Position numbers and translations under genes: made by a program
Shown: piece by piece, positions 48,059 through 55,973 of the stretch
Layout: every line of letters starts with the position of its first letter
Position numbering within the stretch: the first letter of the stretch is position 1
Assembly (NCBI GenBank): GCA_013297885.1
Contig: JAAFIR010000032.1
Coordinates: 1 to 63,210, forward strand
Length of the DNA: 63,210 nt
Source of the DNA: Leptospirales bacterium
GTDB taxonomy: Bacteria > Spirochaetota > Leptospiria > Leptospirales > Leptospiraceae
Direction of reading: 5' to 3'
Notes under the pieces: generated by a model
Told to the model about the DNA's origin: nothing
Databases searched by the model: none
Seen by the model: only the letters and a program-made list of their open reading frames with translations

Positions 48059-49888
48059 TTAATTTTTTAAAATTTTAAAAACAACTCTTCTATTTTTTGC
48101 TCTACTGTCAGCAGACTGATTATCAACAATTGGAGACTCTTCACCTTTACCTTCTACTTTTAATCTTTCTCGGTTTATTCCAAATTTTTTAATGATATAC
48201 TCTGCTACAGAAGTAGCTCTTGATAACGATAAAGCAATATTATCTGCATTTTTTCCAGTATTATCAGTATGACCTTCTATTACTACTTCCAAATTTTTAT
48301 TTGTTTTCATAATTTCGCCAAGCCTGTCAAGCTCTGCTTCTGATTCTTTTTTAATATCAGATCGGTTAGATTCAAAAAATAAATTATTTATTACAACTTC
48401 TGAACCTTTTTCTAATTTAGATAAAGTCATATCAATTTCAAATTCTTGGTATTCTTTTGATTTTTCAATTAAATCTTTGCTTTGGTGATAAGGTAAATAA
48501 CCTTCTTTTTTAACATGAAATTCATAATTATCCCCATAAGGCAAAACAATAGAATAGTCTCCAGTATTTGGATCTGATACAGCTGAACCTTTATTTTCTT
48601 TTGTGGTTATAGAACCATATTGAACTTCAGCAGAAATTGGTTCACCTTTATTTGATTTAATTTTTCCTTTAACAATAATCACAGCTTCAGGTTTTACTTC
48701 ATTTGGTAAAAAAGTCATTTCTAATTGACCTGATCTACTGATATAAGCCCAGTTACCAGATGCAGGAATTGAAAAATAATTAACACCTTTTAAGTTTGAT
48801 GAAAATTCAATTGGCTTAGTCCACTCAGTCCAACCTTCTCCAATTCTCTGAGTTAAATAAACGTTTAAACCTTTTTTTGTATAAGTAGAAAAATACAATG
48901 TTCTATTATCTGAAGCAAGAAATGGAGCCATATCTTCAACATCAGTATTTATAAAAGATAAATTTGTTCCAAGTGGAAAAATTCCTTGTTCATTTTCTTT
49001 ACTAACATATAAATCGAGTTTGCCTTTTGAATCAGTATGTTTTGCAGAATAAATTAATACTTTTCCATTTGATGAAAGTGTACACCCTCCAAAAACTTGC
49101 ATTTCAGGGTTCTCTTCACTTCGATATAAATTATAAAATTCAGGGAATGGAATTGTTGCAGGATAACTCCAACCTTTTTCTTGTTTAAAAGTTTTATATA
49201 ATGGAACTTTATTTCTAATTTTTTCTTTTTCACGTTTATATCTTTCTCTAGCTATTAAAAGTCTTCCATCTTCGTCACTTTTATTTTTTGAACTTTTTTG
49301 AATTTCTAAAACTTCTTGAGCATATTTAAATTTTGCTTCTTTTTCTGCATTTTCATCATCAAAACTTCCAAAAACAAATAAAACATTTCCGCCAGCTAAG
49401 GCTTCAATAACTGCAGATGGTGCTTTATTATTTAGAGGTGGTTCCATAACTTGCCCTTTTTTCCAAAGACCATATTTATCCATTTCAGAGTACCAAATTT
49501 TTTGTGTTGTGCCTAATCCAGTTTCAAGGGAAACAGTCCAATACAAAACTCTACCATCTGGTGTGACTTTTGGATTAAAAGATGTCATGCCTAAATAAAC
49601 ATATTTTGGGATTTTTTTCAAAGTCCATTTTTCTAAATTTGTTTCAGTTAAAAATGGTGCAATCTCATATCTTTGTGGAAGACAAGAATCTTCATCTAAA
49701 ATACAAAGAACTCGAATTTTTTTTCCGCTTAACTCTGATAATTCTTTTGATAGTTCTGAATATTTTATAGGAATTGTATTATTATCTGTTTCAATGTACA
49801 TTCCTGCACCCATTAAATTCCCGACTAAAACTTGCTCTTTTGCAAATGAAAAAAGGCTTAAACTTATTAAAAAAATTAAAACTTTCAT
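48059..49888 (-). CDS. OmpA-family protein with PD40 propeller repeats
   Basis: A 609-residue outer-membrane-associated protein. Signal peptide 1-16; PD40/WD40-like beta-propeller repeats across about 90-400 ('FNPKVTPDGRVLYW', 'APFLASDNRTLYFSTY'); a carboxypeptidase-regulatory-like beta sandwich (about 405-485, 'GKIKSNKGEPISAEVQYG'); and an OmpA C-terminal peptidoglycan-binding domain (about 495-609) with 'LFFESNRSDIKKESEAELDR' and 'VIEGHTDNTGKNADNIALSL'. It would link a periplasmic or surface propeller to the cell wall. Confidence 0.9.
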   Translation of the reverse strand: MKVLIFLISLSLFSFAKEQVLVGNLMGAGMYIETDNNTIPIKYSELSKELSELSGKKIRVLCILDEDSCLPQRYEIAPFLTETNLEKWTLKKIPKYVYLGMTSFNPKVTPDGRVLYWTVSLETGLGTTQKIWYSEMDKYGLWKKGQVMEPPLNNKAPSAVIEALAGGNVLFVFGSFDDENAEKEAKFKYAQEVLEIQKSSKNKSDEDGRLLIARERYKREKEKIRNKVPLYKTFKQEKGWSYPATIPFPEFYNLYRSEENPEMQVFGGCTLSSNGKVLIYSAKHTDSKGKLDLYVSKENEQGIFPLGTNLSFINTDVEDMAPFLASDNRTLYFSTYTKKGLNVYLTQRIGEGWTEWTKPIEFSSNLKGVNYFSIPASGNWAYISRSGQLEMTFLPNEVKPEAVIIVKGKIKSNKGEPISAEVQYGSITTKENKGSAVSDPNTGDYSIVLPYGDNYEFHVKKEGYLPYHQSKDLIEKSKEYQEFEIDMTLSKLEKGSEVVINNLFFESNRSDIKKESEAELDRLGEIMKTNKNLEVVIEGHTDNTGKNADNIALSLSRATSVAEYIIKKFGINRERLKVEGKGEESPIVDNQSADSRAKNRRVVFKILKN

Positions 49889-49978
49889 GCTTTCTAATCT
49901 TATCGGATTTTAAATTAATCTCTTGAGGGTAATGACTTCTTAGATTTTAATAAATGAAGCTTTTTTTAAAGTTTATGG

Positions 49979-50068
49979 GCGAATTTTTGCTACGCAAAAA
50001 CCGGGCTTTCAGTTCGGTAAAAAAAATGTTTAAACATTTTTTTGACCTCTGCTTCAATCCCTTTTCGC
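49979..50068 (+). repeat. Three-box palindromic repeat, copy 6 (short)
   Basis: The outer stem is GCGAA (49979-49983) with TTCGC (50064-50068). Arm 1 is minimal: TTTTTGC-ta-cGCAAAAA. The middle box is ACCGGGCTTTC. Arm 2 is AAAAAAATGTTTAAACATTTTTTT closed by GGT/ACC. The third box is TTCAATCCCTTTTCGC. A conserved 3' box GTATTGAGAAATTTTT follows. This copy and copy 7 share the 600-base gap 49889-50488 in opposite orientation. Confidence 0.8.
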
Positions 50069-50197
50069 ACAGTATTGAGAAATTTTTAATGAAAATTTTT
50101 TTTATAAAAATAATAAAAAGAAAACAGGAAATAATATAAGAGTTTAAAAAAGCCATTTTTTATCTATATATATCTAACTTTTATCAATTGAATTTAA

Positions 50198-50405
50198 GCG
50201 AGAGGGATTGTAGCGTTTCTGAATTACCTCGGGTTTTAACCCGAGGATTCAGAAGTAGCGAAAAGCCCGATTTTTCCATTTCACAATTTGAAATTTAAAA
50301 TGAAGGATGAAAAATTTAATTCTGTATTCGTTTTTTTATTTATTTGTCTTTATTTTAATTTTTTGATCCTTCTTTTGGTCTTCCAAGAAGTTGGAAAAAC
50401 TCGCC
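50198..50405 (-). repeat. Three-box palindromic repeat, copy 7 (long arm 1)
   Basis: It reads on the minus strand. The outer stem is GCGAG with CTCGC (plus-strand 50198-50202 and 50400-50404), another compensatory pair. Arm 1 is closed by TTTTTCCA and TGGAAAAA (50271-50278, 50392-50399) around about 113 bases. The middle box is TCGGGCTTTTCGC. Arm 2 is CCTCGGGTT with AACCCGAGG inside TTCTGAAT/ATTCAGAA. The third box is ACAATCCCTCTCGC. It is inverted relative to copy 6. Confidence 0.78.
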
Positions 50406-50488
50406 AAAAAAAAACTCAAATATAAAAAAGAATTTCTCAATAAAAAAAAATGCTACCAAATTTTTTTTGGAATTTTTAATTAGAGTTT

Positions 50489-51253
50489 ATGTTAGAATTA
50501 GATGAATTTGAGAACTCACCAAAATTGGAAAATGTAAATTTTGATGATGCTGAAAAAGAACTACAAGAAAGACTTTATATTTTATTTAGTGAAGCTTCTA
50601 AACAAAATTTAGGTGTGATCATTTTACTTGAAGGTGTATCTGCTTCAGGAAAAGGTGACTTGTTAAAATGTATCACAACTAGACTTGATCCCAGAAAAGT
50701 AAAAGTTCATTCTTTAGAGGATGAAGATTACCAAAATATTTCTTATCCATTTATGAATCATTTTTGGACTAAACTTCCCGGTTTTAATGAACAAGTAATT
50801 TTAGATGGTTCATGGTATTCAAAACTTTCTTACCAAAGAGAAAATAAATTAATTAAAAAAAATGATATTCCAAATATTTATAAATTTATAAAAAATTTTG
50901 AAGAAGCCATTTCAAGTGATAGGTATATTTTTTTAAAATTCTTTTTGAACATTTCAGCTAAAGAACAAAAAAAACGTTTAAAAAAAGCAGCAGATGAAGG
51001 AAAAAAATGGATGGTCTCAAATTCAGATTGGGAACAATACGAAAAATATTATGAGTATAAAAAATTATTTGAAGAATATTTATCTAAAACAAATTTTTCA
51101 TTTTCACCTTGGAAAATTGTTCCAGCAAAAAATAAATTTTATGCAAAAATTTCTGTAATGGAATCAATTATCCATTCTTTAGAAAATAAATTAAAAATAA
51201 ATTCAAGAGAAGTTTTAGAAGTTCTACTTGAAAAAGAAAAACAGGTTATCTAA
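50489..51253 (+). CDS. PPK2-family protein, N-terminal-type half of a split pair
   Basis: A 254-residue PPK2-fold protein related to polyphosphate:nucleotide phosphotransferases. Walker A 'EGVSASGKGD' is at 48-57 and the Walker B region reads 'ILDGSWYSKL' at 104-113, with Gly107 in place of the Arg of active enzymes ('FDRSWYGR' in the next gene). That and the variant Walker A (Ser instead of Asp) suggest reduced activity. Class II PPK2 enzymes are single chains with two such domains; here they are separate genes sharing one base (TAATG). Confidence 0.82.
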   Translation: MLELDEFENSPKLENVNFDDAEKELQERLYILFSEASKQNLGVIILLEGVSASGKGDLLKCITTRLDPRKVKVHSLEDEDYQNISYPFMNHFWTKLPGFNEQVILDGSWYSKLSYQRENKLIKKNDIPNIYKFIKNFEEAISSDRYIFLKFFLNISAKEQKKRLKKAADEGKKWMVSNSDWEQYEKYYEYKKLFEEYLSKTNFSFSPWKIVPAKNKFYAKISVMESIIHSLENKLKINSREVLEVLLEKEKQVI

Positions 51254-51990
51254 TGAAAGAACTTTTATTTTCAAAATTAAATTTAGATCAAAAATTGGAA
51301 TCTAAAGAATACAAAAAATTAATTGATGAATACCAAGAAAAATCTAGAGTCTTATCTCATTATGCAAATAAAAAAGGACGCTCTATCATTTTAGTTTTTG
51401 AAGGTTGGGATGCAGCTGGAAAAGGTGGAGCAATCAGAAGACTCACTTCTAAACTTGACCCAAGACTTTATCGGGTTATTTCAATTGCTGCACCAAATGA
51501 AATAGAAAGAAAACACCATTACCTTTGGAGATTCTGGACTAAAATTCCAAAAAATGGAAACATTACTATTTTTGACAGGTCTTGGTATGGAAGAGTTTTA
51601 GTAGAACGAATTGAAGGATTTGCAAAAGAAGAAGAATGGGAAAGAGCTTATTCAGAAATTTCTTCCTTTGAAGAAGAACTTTCTTTATCAGGTTCTATAG
51701 TTATAAAATATTGGCTTCATATTTCTTCTGAAGAACAACTTTCTAGATTTAATGCCAGAGCTGAAGATCCTCTTAAAAGATGGAAACTCACCGACGAAGA
51801 TTGGAGAAACAGAGAGAAATGGGATATTTATGAAAAAGCAGCAGAAGAAATGTTTTACAAAACAAATAATTCATATGCACAGTGGAATTTGATTCCCGCA
51901 AATGATAAATATTTAGCAAGAACAGAAATATTAAGAATTTTCTGTGAAACAATTGAAAAAAATTTGAATGTACCAAAAAAATTCGTTTAA
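51253..51990 (+). CDS. PPK2-family polyphosphate phosphotransferase
   Basis: A 245-residue PPK2 enzyme using polyphosphate to phosphorylate AMP or nucleoside diphosphates. Walker A 'EGWDAAGKGGAIRRL' is at 50-64; Walker B 'FDRSWYGRVLVERIEGF' is at 107-123 (Asp108, Arg109); 'HHYLWRFWTKIP' and 'RWKLTDEDWRNREKW' are the lid and substrate motifs. All expected active-site residues are present, so this would be the catalytic subunit if the two genes form a heteromer. A small membrane-protein gene follows 10 bases downstream. Confidence 0.9.
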   Translation: MKELLFSKLNLDQKLESKEYKKLIDEYQEKSRVLSHYANKKGRSIILVFEGWDAAGKGGAIRRLTSKLDPRLYRVISIAAPNEIERKHHYLWRFWTKIPKNGNITIFDRSWYGRVLVERIEGFAKEEEWERAYSEISSFEEELSLSGSIVIKYWLHISSEEQLSRFNARAEDPLKRWKLTDEDWRNREKWDIYEKAAEEMFYKTNNSYAQWNLIPANDKYLARTEILRIFCETIEKNLNVPKKFV

Positions 51991-52000
51991 GGAGAATTAA

Positions 52001-52219
52001 ATGCAAATTTTAATTACAATAGTAAATTATGTGGGTTATGCTTTAGGTTTTGCAGGAATTGGTTCCATTGTAAACAAAGCTTTTGATATGAACTTGGGAC
52101 TAAGAGGTGTTGGTGCTTTTCCAAAAGATTATGTAGCTGCTGGTGCATTTTTAGTTCTAGCTGGTGTATTGATTTGGGTTTCAAAACTTTTAGAAAAAAA
52201 ATATCCAAAGCCAGAATAA
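52001..52219 (+). CDS. Small two-helix membrane protein
   Basis: A 72-residue protein with two hydrophobic segments (about 3-24 and 43-62) and a basic C-terminus. AAGGAG lies six bases before the ATG, and the gene starts 10 bases after the PPK2 gene, so it is likely in the same operon. I do not recognise the family. Confidence 0.72.
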   Translation: MQILITIVNYVGYALGFAGIGSIVNKAFDMNLGLRGVGAFPKDYVAAGAFLVLAGVLIWVSKLLEKKYPKPE

Positions 52220-52223
52220 ATAA

Positions 52224-53516
52224 TTATTCTCTTTCTGACAAAATTTCTGATTTGTATTGAAAGGAATCAAGTCTGATTTTTTCTAAATCTACTTTTGATA
52301 TATTAGATGTTTCTAATATATCAAATTCATTCTCAATATTTGTATCAAAAATTCCCGGATCATCAGTGCTAATTGTAAGTTTAATTTTATTTTCTATAAA
52401 TCTATGGATTGGATGGTAATTCAAATTATCTAATTGTCCGATTCTTAAATTGGAAGTGGGACAAACTTCAATAATTGAATTTGATTTTGAAATTTTGTAC
52501 ATACAAAAATTTTGAAATTTGAAAGTATTTTCTAAAAATTTTTCATCTTGTACAATTTCTATTTCTTTGGAGAAATTTTGAAATTTTAAATTTTCTATTT
52601 CAACGAGAATTTCTTTTTTTTCTTTTTTAAAATGAAAAGATTCTAATTCTTCAAAATTTTCTAATTCAAAATTTAATTGGTCTATTCTTTCAGAAACTTT
52701 TTCTACAATTTTTTTTCCTTCTAAATATTGATGATTTCTTCCAAGTGCTATCGCGTGACCAAGTCTCATCACACCTAGTTTAGAAGATTCCAAAACCCAT
52801 CTAGATGCCGAAATTGGAGTTTTGTCCAAATAACTTTCACCAACATGATAGAGAATTGCTAAACTTGAATTTTTATTATCCAGGTTATCTTTTAAAATTT
52901 TTTCAAAAAAAACTTTTTTATTTTTGGGAGGATCATTTTCTTCTACATTACTAAAATCAATTCCAACTAAATATTTTTGAATTTGTTCATTTCTTTTCAT
53001 TGCATTTTTTACCCAAGAATATTGTTCCCAGTACTTTCCAAAACGATGAAAACTAATTATTACTCTTCCAAATGCACTTGTTTTTTTTTCTACTTCTTCT
53101 AAACTTTCAGCAACACTTAAAATTTTATCAAAATAATCTTGTTCTGTTGCAAATGGATTTAGTGTAAGTCGATATTCTGCATAAGAAATATTTTCTTTAA
53201 TTTGTCTTTCAAAAACTCTTCTAGTAACTTCTTTAATTTCTTCTGAATCAAATTTACACAAAGCTATTATTAAATTAAAACGATTTTGAAATTCTAAAAA
53301 TGGAGCTGAAAAATTGAACAAATAAATTTCTTTTAATTTTTCAGGCGTTTCATATTTTTTAAAAAAATTTTCTGTGTCCACTTTTTGCATATAAAGTTTT
53401 TCAAAAAGCTCTGTATAAATTACCCATCTAGGGAATTTATTCTTTATTCCAATTTCAAATAAATCTTCCGCACTAAGAGAGCCGTATAGATGATTATGAA
53501 GTTCAGTATATTTCAT
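52224..53516 (-). CDS. Adenosine deaminase-family amidohydrolase
   Basis: A TIM-barrel metallo-deaminase of 430 residues. Metal ligands are in 'ELHNHLYGSL' (His7, His9), 'LYHVGESYLDKT' and 'ISTDDPGIF'; 'RLGHAIALGR' and 'EVCPTSNLRIG' are the family active-site motifs, with the catalytic Glu following in 'HVGE'. The first motif has HLYGS in place of the usual HLDGA, and there is a charged insert of about 60 residues between 'RLGHAIALGR' and 'CPTSNLRIG', so the substrate may not be adenosine. Confidence 0.82.
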   Translation of the reverse strand: MKYTELHNHLYGSLSAEDLFEIGIKNKFPRWVIYTELFEKLYMQKVDTENFFKKYETPEKLKEIYLFNFSAPFLEFQNRFNLIIALCKFDSEEIKEVTRRVFERQIKENISYAEYRLTLNPFATEQDYFDKILSVAESLEEVEKKTSAFGRVIISFHRFGKYWEQYSWVKNAMKRNEQIQKYLVGIDFSNVEENDPPKNKKVFFEKILKDNLDNKNSSLAILYHVGESYLDKTPISASRWVLESSKLGVMRLGHAIALGRNHQYLEGKKIVEKVSERIDQLNFELENFEELESFHFKKEKKEILVEIENLKFQNFSKEIEIVQDEKFLENTFKFQNFCMYKISKSNSIIEVCPTSNLRIGQLDNLNYHPIHRFIENKIKLTISTDDPGIFDTNIENEFDILETSNISKVDLEKIRLDSFQYKSEILSERE

Positions 53517-53568
53517 AAAATTAAAATTTCTTCTTTACAAGTAATGTAAATTGAAAAAAAAATTGTTT

Positions 53569-53985
53569 ATGAAAAGAATATTAATCATTTTAACCCTATT
53601 AATTAATTGCCAAAGTAAAAATTCAGATAATGAAGAAAAAAATAGAATTTTAGCAGGTGTAGTTCTTTCTCGTATCACAACAGGTACATCTGCTACTACT
53701 ACTCCATCTTCTACTTCGTGTTCAAATGCAACTCCCAGTTTTTCTAGTTTAGCTTCAGCAGGTGTGAACAATTCCTGTGCAAGGTCTGGTTGTCATGCGG
53801 GTGCAAGTCCTCAAAGTGGTTATGATGCAACTAGTTTTAATTCAAATATATCTAGAGTCACTGTAAGAAATGCCAGCGGAAGTTTATTGTACCAAAAAGT
53901 GAATGGTGGTTCAATGGCACAATATAGCACTTCCCAAATTAATCAGGCAATTTTTTGTTGGATTCAAGGTGGAGCAATTCAATGA
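53569..53985 (+). CDS. Lipoprotein with cytochrome-c-like CX4CH motif
   Basis: A 138-residue lipoprotein from the ATG at 53569 ('MKRILIILTLLINCQ', lipobox Cys14); the frame opens six codons earlier at TTG but without a better signal. A Ser/Thr-rich linker is followed by 'NNSCARSGCHAGA', a CX4CH variant of the heme c motif. Later come 'SGSLLYQKVNGGSMAQY' with a possible axial Met and 'AIFCWIQGGA', the usual ending of these small cytochrome-like domains. It overlaps the YceI gene by four bases. Confidence 0.75.
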   Translation: MKRILIILTLLINCQSKNSDNEEKNRILAGVVLSRITTGTSATTTPSSTSCSNATPSFSSLASAGVNNSCARSGCHAGASPQSGYDATSFNSNISRVTVRNASGSLLYQKVNGGSMAQYSTSQINQAIFCWIQGGAIQ

Positions 53986-54515
53986 AGTTTTTTTTCATCC
54001 TATTGTTCATTATAGTTTTAAATTCAACCGAAGTCAAAGAAAAAATTTTAATAGTCAGAGATGGAAAAATTTTATTTACTTCGATAAAAGATGAAGAAAC
54101 TATCAAAGGAATTGGAAAACAAGCTTCAGGCAAAATTGATTTTTCATTAAGAAAATTTTCTGTAAAATTTGACTTAACAGATTTTAGAACTTCGAATTCT
54201 TTACAAACAAAACATCTACATGATAATTATTTAGAAACTGAAAAATTTCCAATTGCTTCATATGAAGGAGAAATCAAATCTTATAACAAAGAAAGCGGTG
54301 AATCTGAGTTAAACGGGACCTTACAAATGCATGGAGTTAGTAAAAAAGATTTTATTACAAAAGGAATTTTAAAAAAAACTAAAGAAGGTTATTTTTTTGA
54401 ATCTGAATTTATAATTAATTTAAATGATTTTAAGATAGAAGTTCCTAAACTATTAATTTTAAAAATTAACGAAAATATTCAAGCAAAAACTAGTTTTAAT
54501 CTAGGTGGAATTTAA
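53982..54515 (+). CDS. YceI-family periplasmic protein
   Basis: A 177-residue lipocalin-fold protein with a signal peptide (1-14). 'GIGKQASGKIDFSLRKFS', 'LQTKHLHDNYLETEKFPIA' and 'LNGTLQMHGVSKKD' are YceI signatures; the family binds isoprenoid-type lipids such as quinones. The ATG at 53982 overlaps the preceding TGA as ATGA and gives a proper signal peptide; an upstream in-frame ATG at 53955 does not. The next gene starts on the base after its stop. Confidence 0.88.
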   Translation: MKFFFILLFIIVLNSTEVKEKILIVRDGKILFTSIKDEETIKGIGKQASGKIDFSLRKFSVKFDLTDFRTSNSLQTKHLHDNYLETEKFPIASYEGEIKSYNKESGESELNGTLQMHGVSKKDFITKGILKKTKEGYFFESEFIINLNDFKIEVPKLLILKINENIQAKTSFNLGGI

Positions 54516-55670
54516 ATGAAACTTATTTTATTTTTATTTAGCCTGGTAATTTTTTCAGAGAGCAAAACAGAAACAAAATCAATTCCCCAAGATTCAAAAA
54601 CTACTACTGAAACTAAAATTTCATCTGAAGAAAAAACACCCTCTGAAACAAAAACAATCCCAGAAACTAAATCTGAATACTCTCCAAAAACTTCTTCCAC
54701 ATTTATGGGAAGTAGTTTAATTCATATGCCTTCAACAGAAGCAATTGGAAAAAAGAATTTAGATTTTAGATTTAATCATCGTTTTAATAACGCAAAAAAT
54801 ACTCTGGATGATTTTTTTGGTTTTGACGGAGGGGCAAATACTCAGCTTTCACTTGATTATGGACTCAGTGATAAATGGTCAGTGGGAATTGCTCGCACAT
54901 CATTTTTTAAAACTTATGAATTAAGAACTAAATATTCTTTACTTAGCGAGAATAACGGAAGCCCAGTCAGTGTGAGTTTGTTTGTAGTTGTTGGTCAAGA
55001 AACATCAAAACAAATTTTAAAATATGAACCTTATATCAATCCACCAACAACAGGAATTCCTACTCTTGATTCTACAATAAAACAATATGCCAATCAATAT
55101 GAATTAACAACTGATGATAAAAGAAGTTTTCTCGGTTCCATTTTGGTTTCCAAAAAAATTGGAATTTTTTCGATACAAGCTTCTCCAATGTTTGTTCATC
55201 GTAATTTTGTAAAAAATGGTTTGGGAAATGATCGAGTAGGTTTAGATATTGGGGGGAGAATTAAATTAACTAAGAGAATTGACTTAACTTTCGAAGCGAT
55301 TTTTTTACCAAAAAGAGATTATGTTGGTGATAATTATTCCTATCTGGATCGTGAAGGAAGATTTAATAGCAAAACATTAACAGCAGAAGAAATAAATTCC
55401 CAATACAATAAACAATCCGACTTAGCGTTTGTGTACACAAGAAATGTTTTGTTTGATAAAAAAGTACAGTATTATTACACTCCTTTTTCAATCGGTTTAG
55501 ATATAGAAACAGGTGGACATGTATTTCAATTATTTGTGACTAATTCAAGAGCAATTGCACATACTCAGTTGCTTCGTGGAGCAGAATTTGATTATGGAAA
55601 AAAAGATTGGACAGTAGGATTTAATATTCATAGACATTTTTCATTTCAAGATGATGATGATTTGAAATAA
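54516..55670 (+). CDS. DUF5777-like outer-membrane beta-barrel
   Basis: A 384-residue protein: signal peptide (1-15), a Thr/Lys/Glu low-complexity linker (about 16-60) and a beta-barrel-like domain. 'MPSTEAIGKKNLDFRFNHRF', 'TQLSLDYGLSDKWSVGIART' and 'RHFSFQ' near the end fit DUF5777 barrels. A GGTGGA ribosome-binding site lies inside the end of the YceI gene. Cytochrome-like protein, YceI and barrel in one operon recall similar clusters in other diderms, which suggests periplasmic electron or quinone traffic. Confidence 0.78.
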   Translation: MKLILFLFSLVIFSESKTETKSIPQDSKTTTETKISSEEKTPSETKTIPETKSEYSPKTSSTFMGSSLIHMPSTEAIGKKNLDFRFNHRFNNAKNTLDDFFGFDGGANTQLSLDYGLSDKWSVGIARTSFFKTYELRTKYSLLSENNGSPVSVSLFVVVGQETSKQILKYEPYINPPTTGIPTLDSTIKQYANQYELTTDDKRSFLGSILVSKKIGIFSIQASPMFVHRNFVKNGLGNDRVGLDIGGRIKLTKRIDLTFEAIFLPKRDYVGDNYSYLDREGRFNSKTLTAEEINSQYNKQSDLAFVYTRNVLFDKKVQYYYTPFSIGLDIETGGHVFQLFVTNSRAIAHTQLLRGAEFDYGKKDWTVGFNIHRHFSFQDDDDLK

Positions 55671-55683
55671 CCTGATTTTAAAG

Positions 55684-55744
55684 ATTCAATTCAACTTTAA
55701 ATTCACCAAATTTATTATTACTTACTTTAAAGTTCAAATTGAAT
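55684..55744. terminator. Inverted repeat downstream of the barrel gene
   Basis: ATTCAATTCAACTTTAAA (55684-55701) pairs with TTTAAAGTTCAAATTGAAT (55726-55744), with a single bulge and a 24-base loop. A short T run follows, so it may end the cytochrome-YceI-barrel transcript. The stem is AT-rich and the loop long, so this is tentative. The rest of 55745-55855 shows nothing but low-complexity AT sequence. Confidence 0.35.
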
Positions 55745-55855
55745 ATTGCTTTTTAAACAACTTATTTTATTGTATTTTTTTTTGAATTTTATTTTAATAA
55801 GAATTTTAAAATATTATAATAAAGTTTTTTACAATTGATTTTAGTTTTTATTAAA

Positions 55856-55945
55856 CCGAATTTTTTAAACTGACCTTTTTTGCTTTCTGCTACTTATGAA
55901 TCTTCTGAGATCCTATTCAGAATTTACAATCACTTTTATTGGTAT
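55856..55945 (+). repeat. Three-box palindromic repeat, copy 10 (degenerate)
   Basis: Box 1 is decayed to CCGAATTTTTT. The middle box survives as GCTTTCTGCTACTT, arm 2 as TATGAATCTTCTGAGATCC with TATTCAGAAT, and the third box as ACAATCACTTTTATT. GTATTAAAAAACTTT downstream matches the 3' box of copies 6 and 9. The outer stem is lost. I read it as an eroding copy. Confidence 0.5.
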
Positions 55946-55973
55946 TAAAAAACTTTGCCATAAAAATTAATCC

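Noticed and set aside
49947-50156. Open frames on both strands in the 49.9-50.2 kb gap
   Set aside because: They run across repeat copy 6 and are produced by its palindromic arms; no start signals and mirror-like composition.
53535-53771. Minus-strand frame opposite the CX4CH lipoprotein gene
   Set aside because: It is antisense to a gene with a proper lipoprotein signal, a family-like domain and operon overlap; the antisense product has no signal or motif.
54512-54700. Minus-strand frame opposite the start of the beta-barrel gene
   Set aside because: Mirror of the low-complexity Thr/Lys/Glu linker; no start context.
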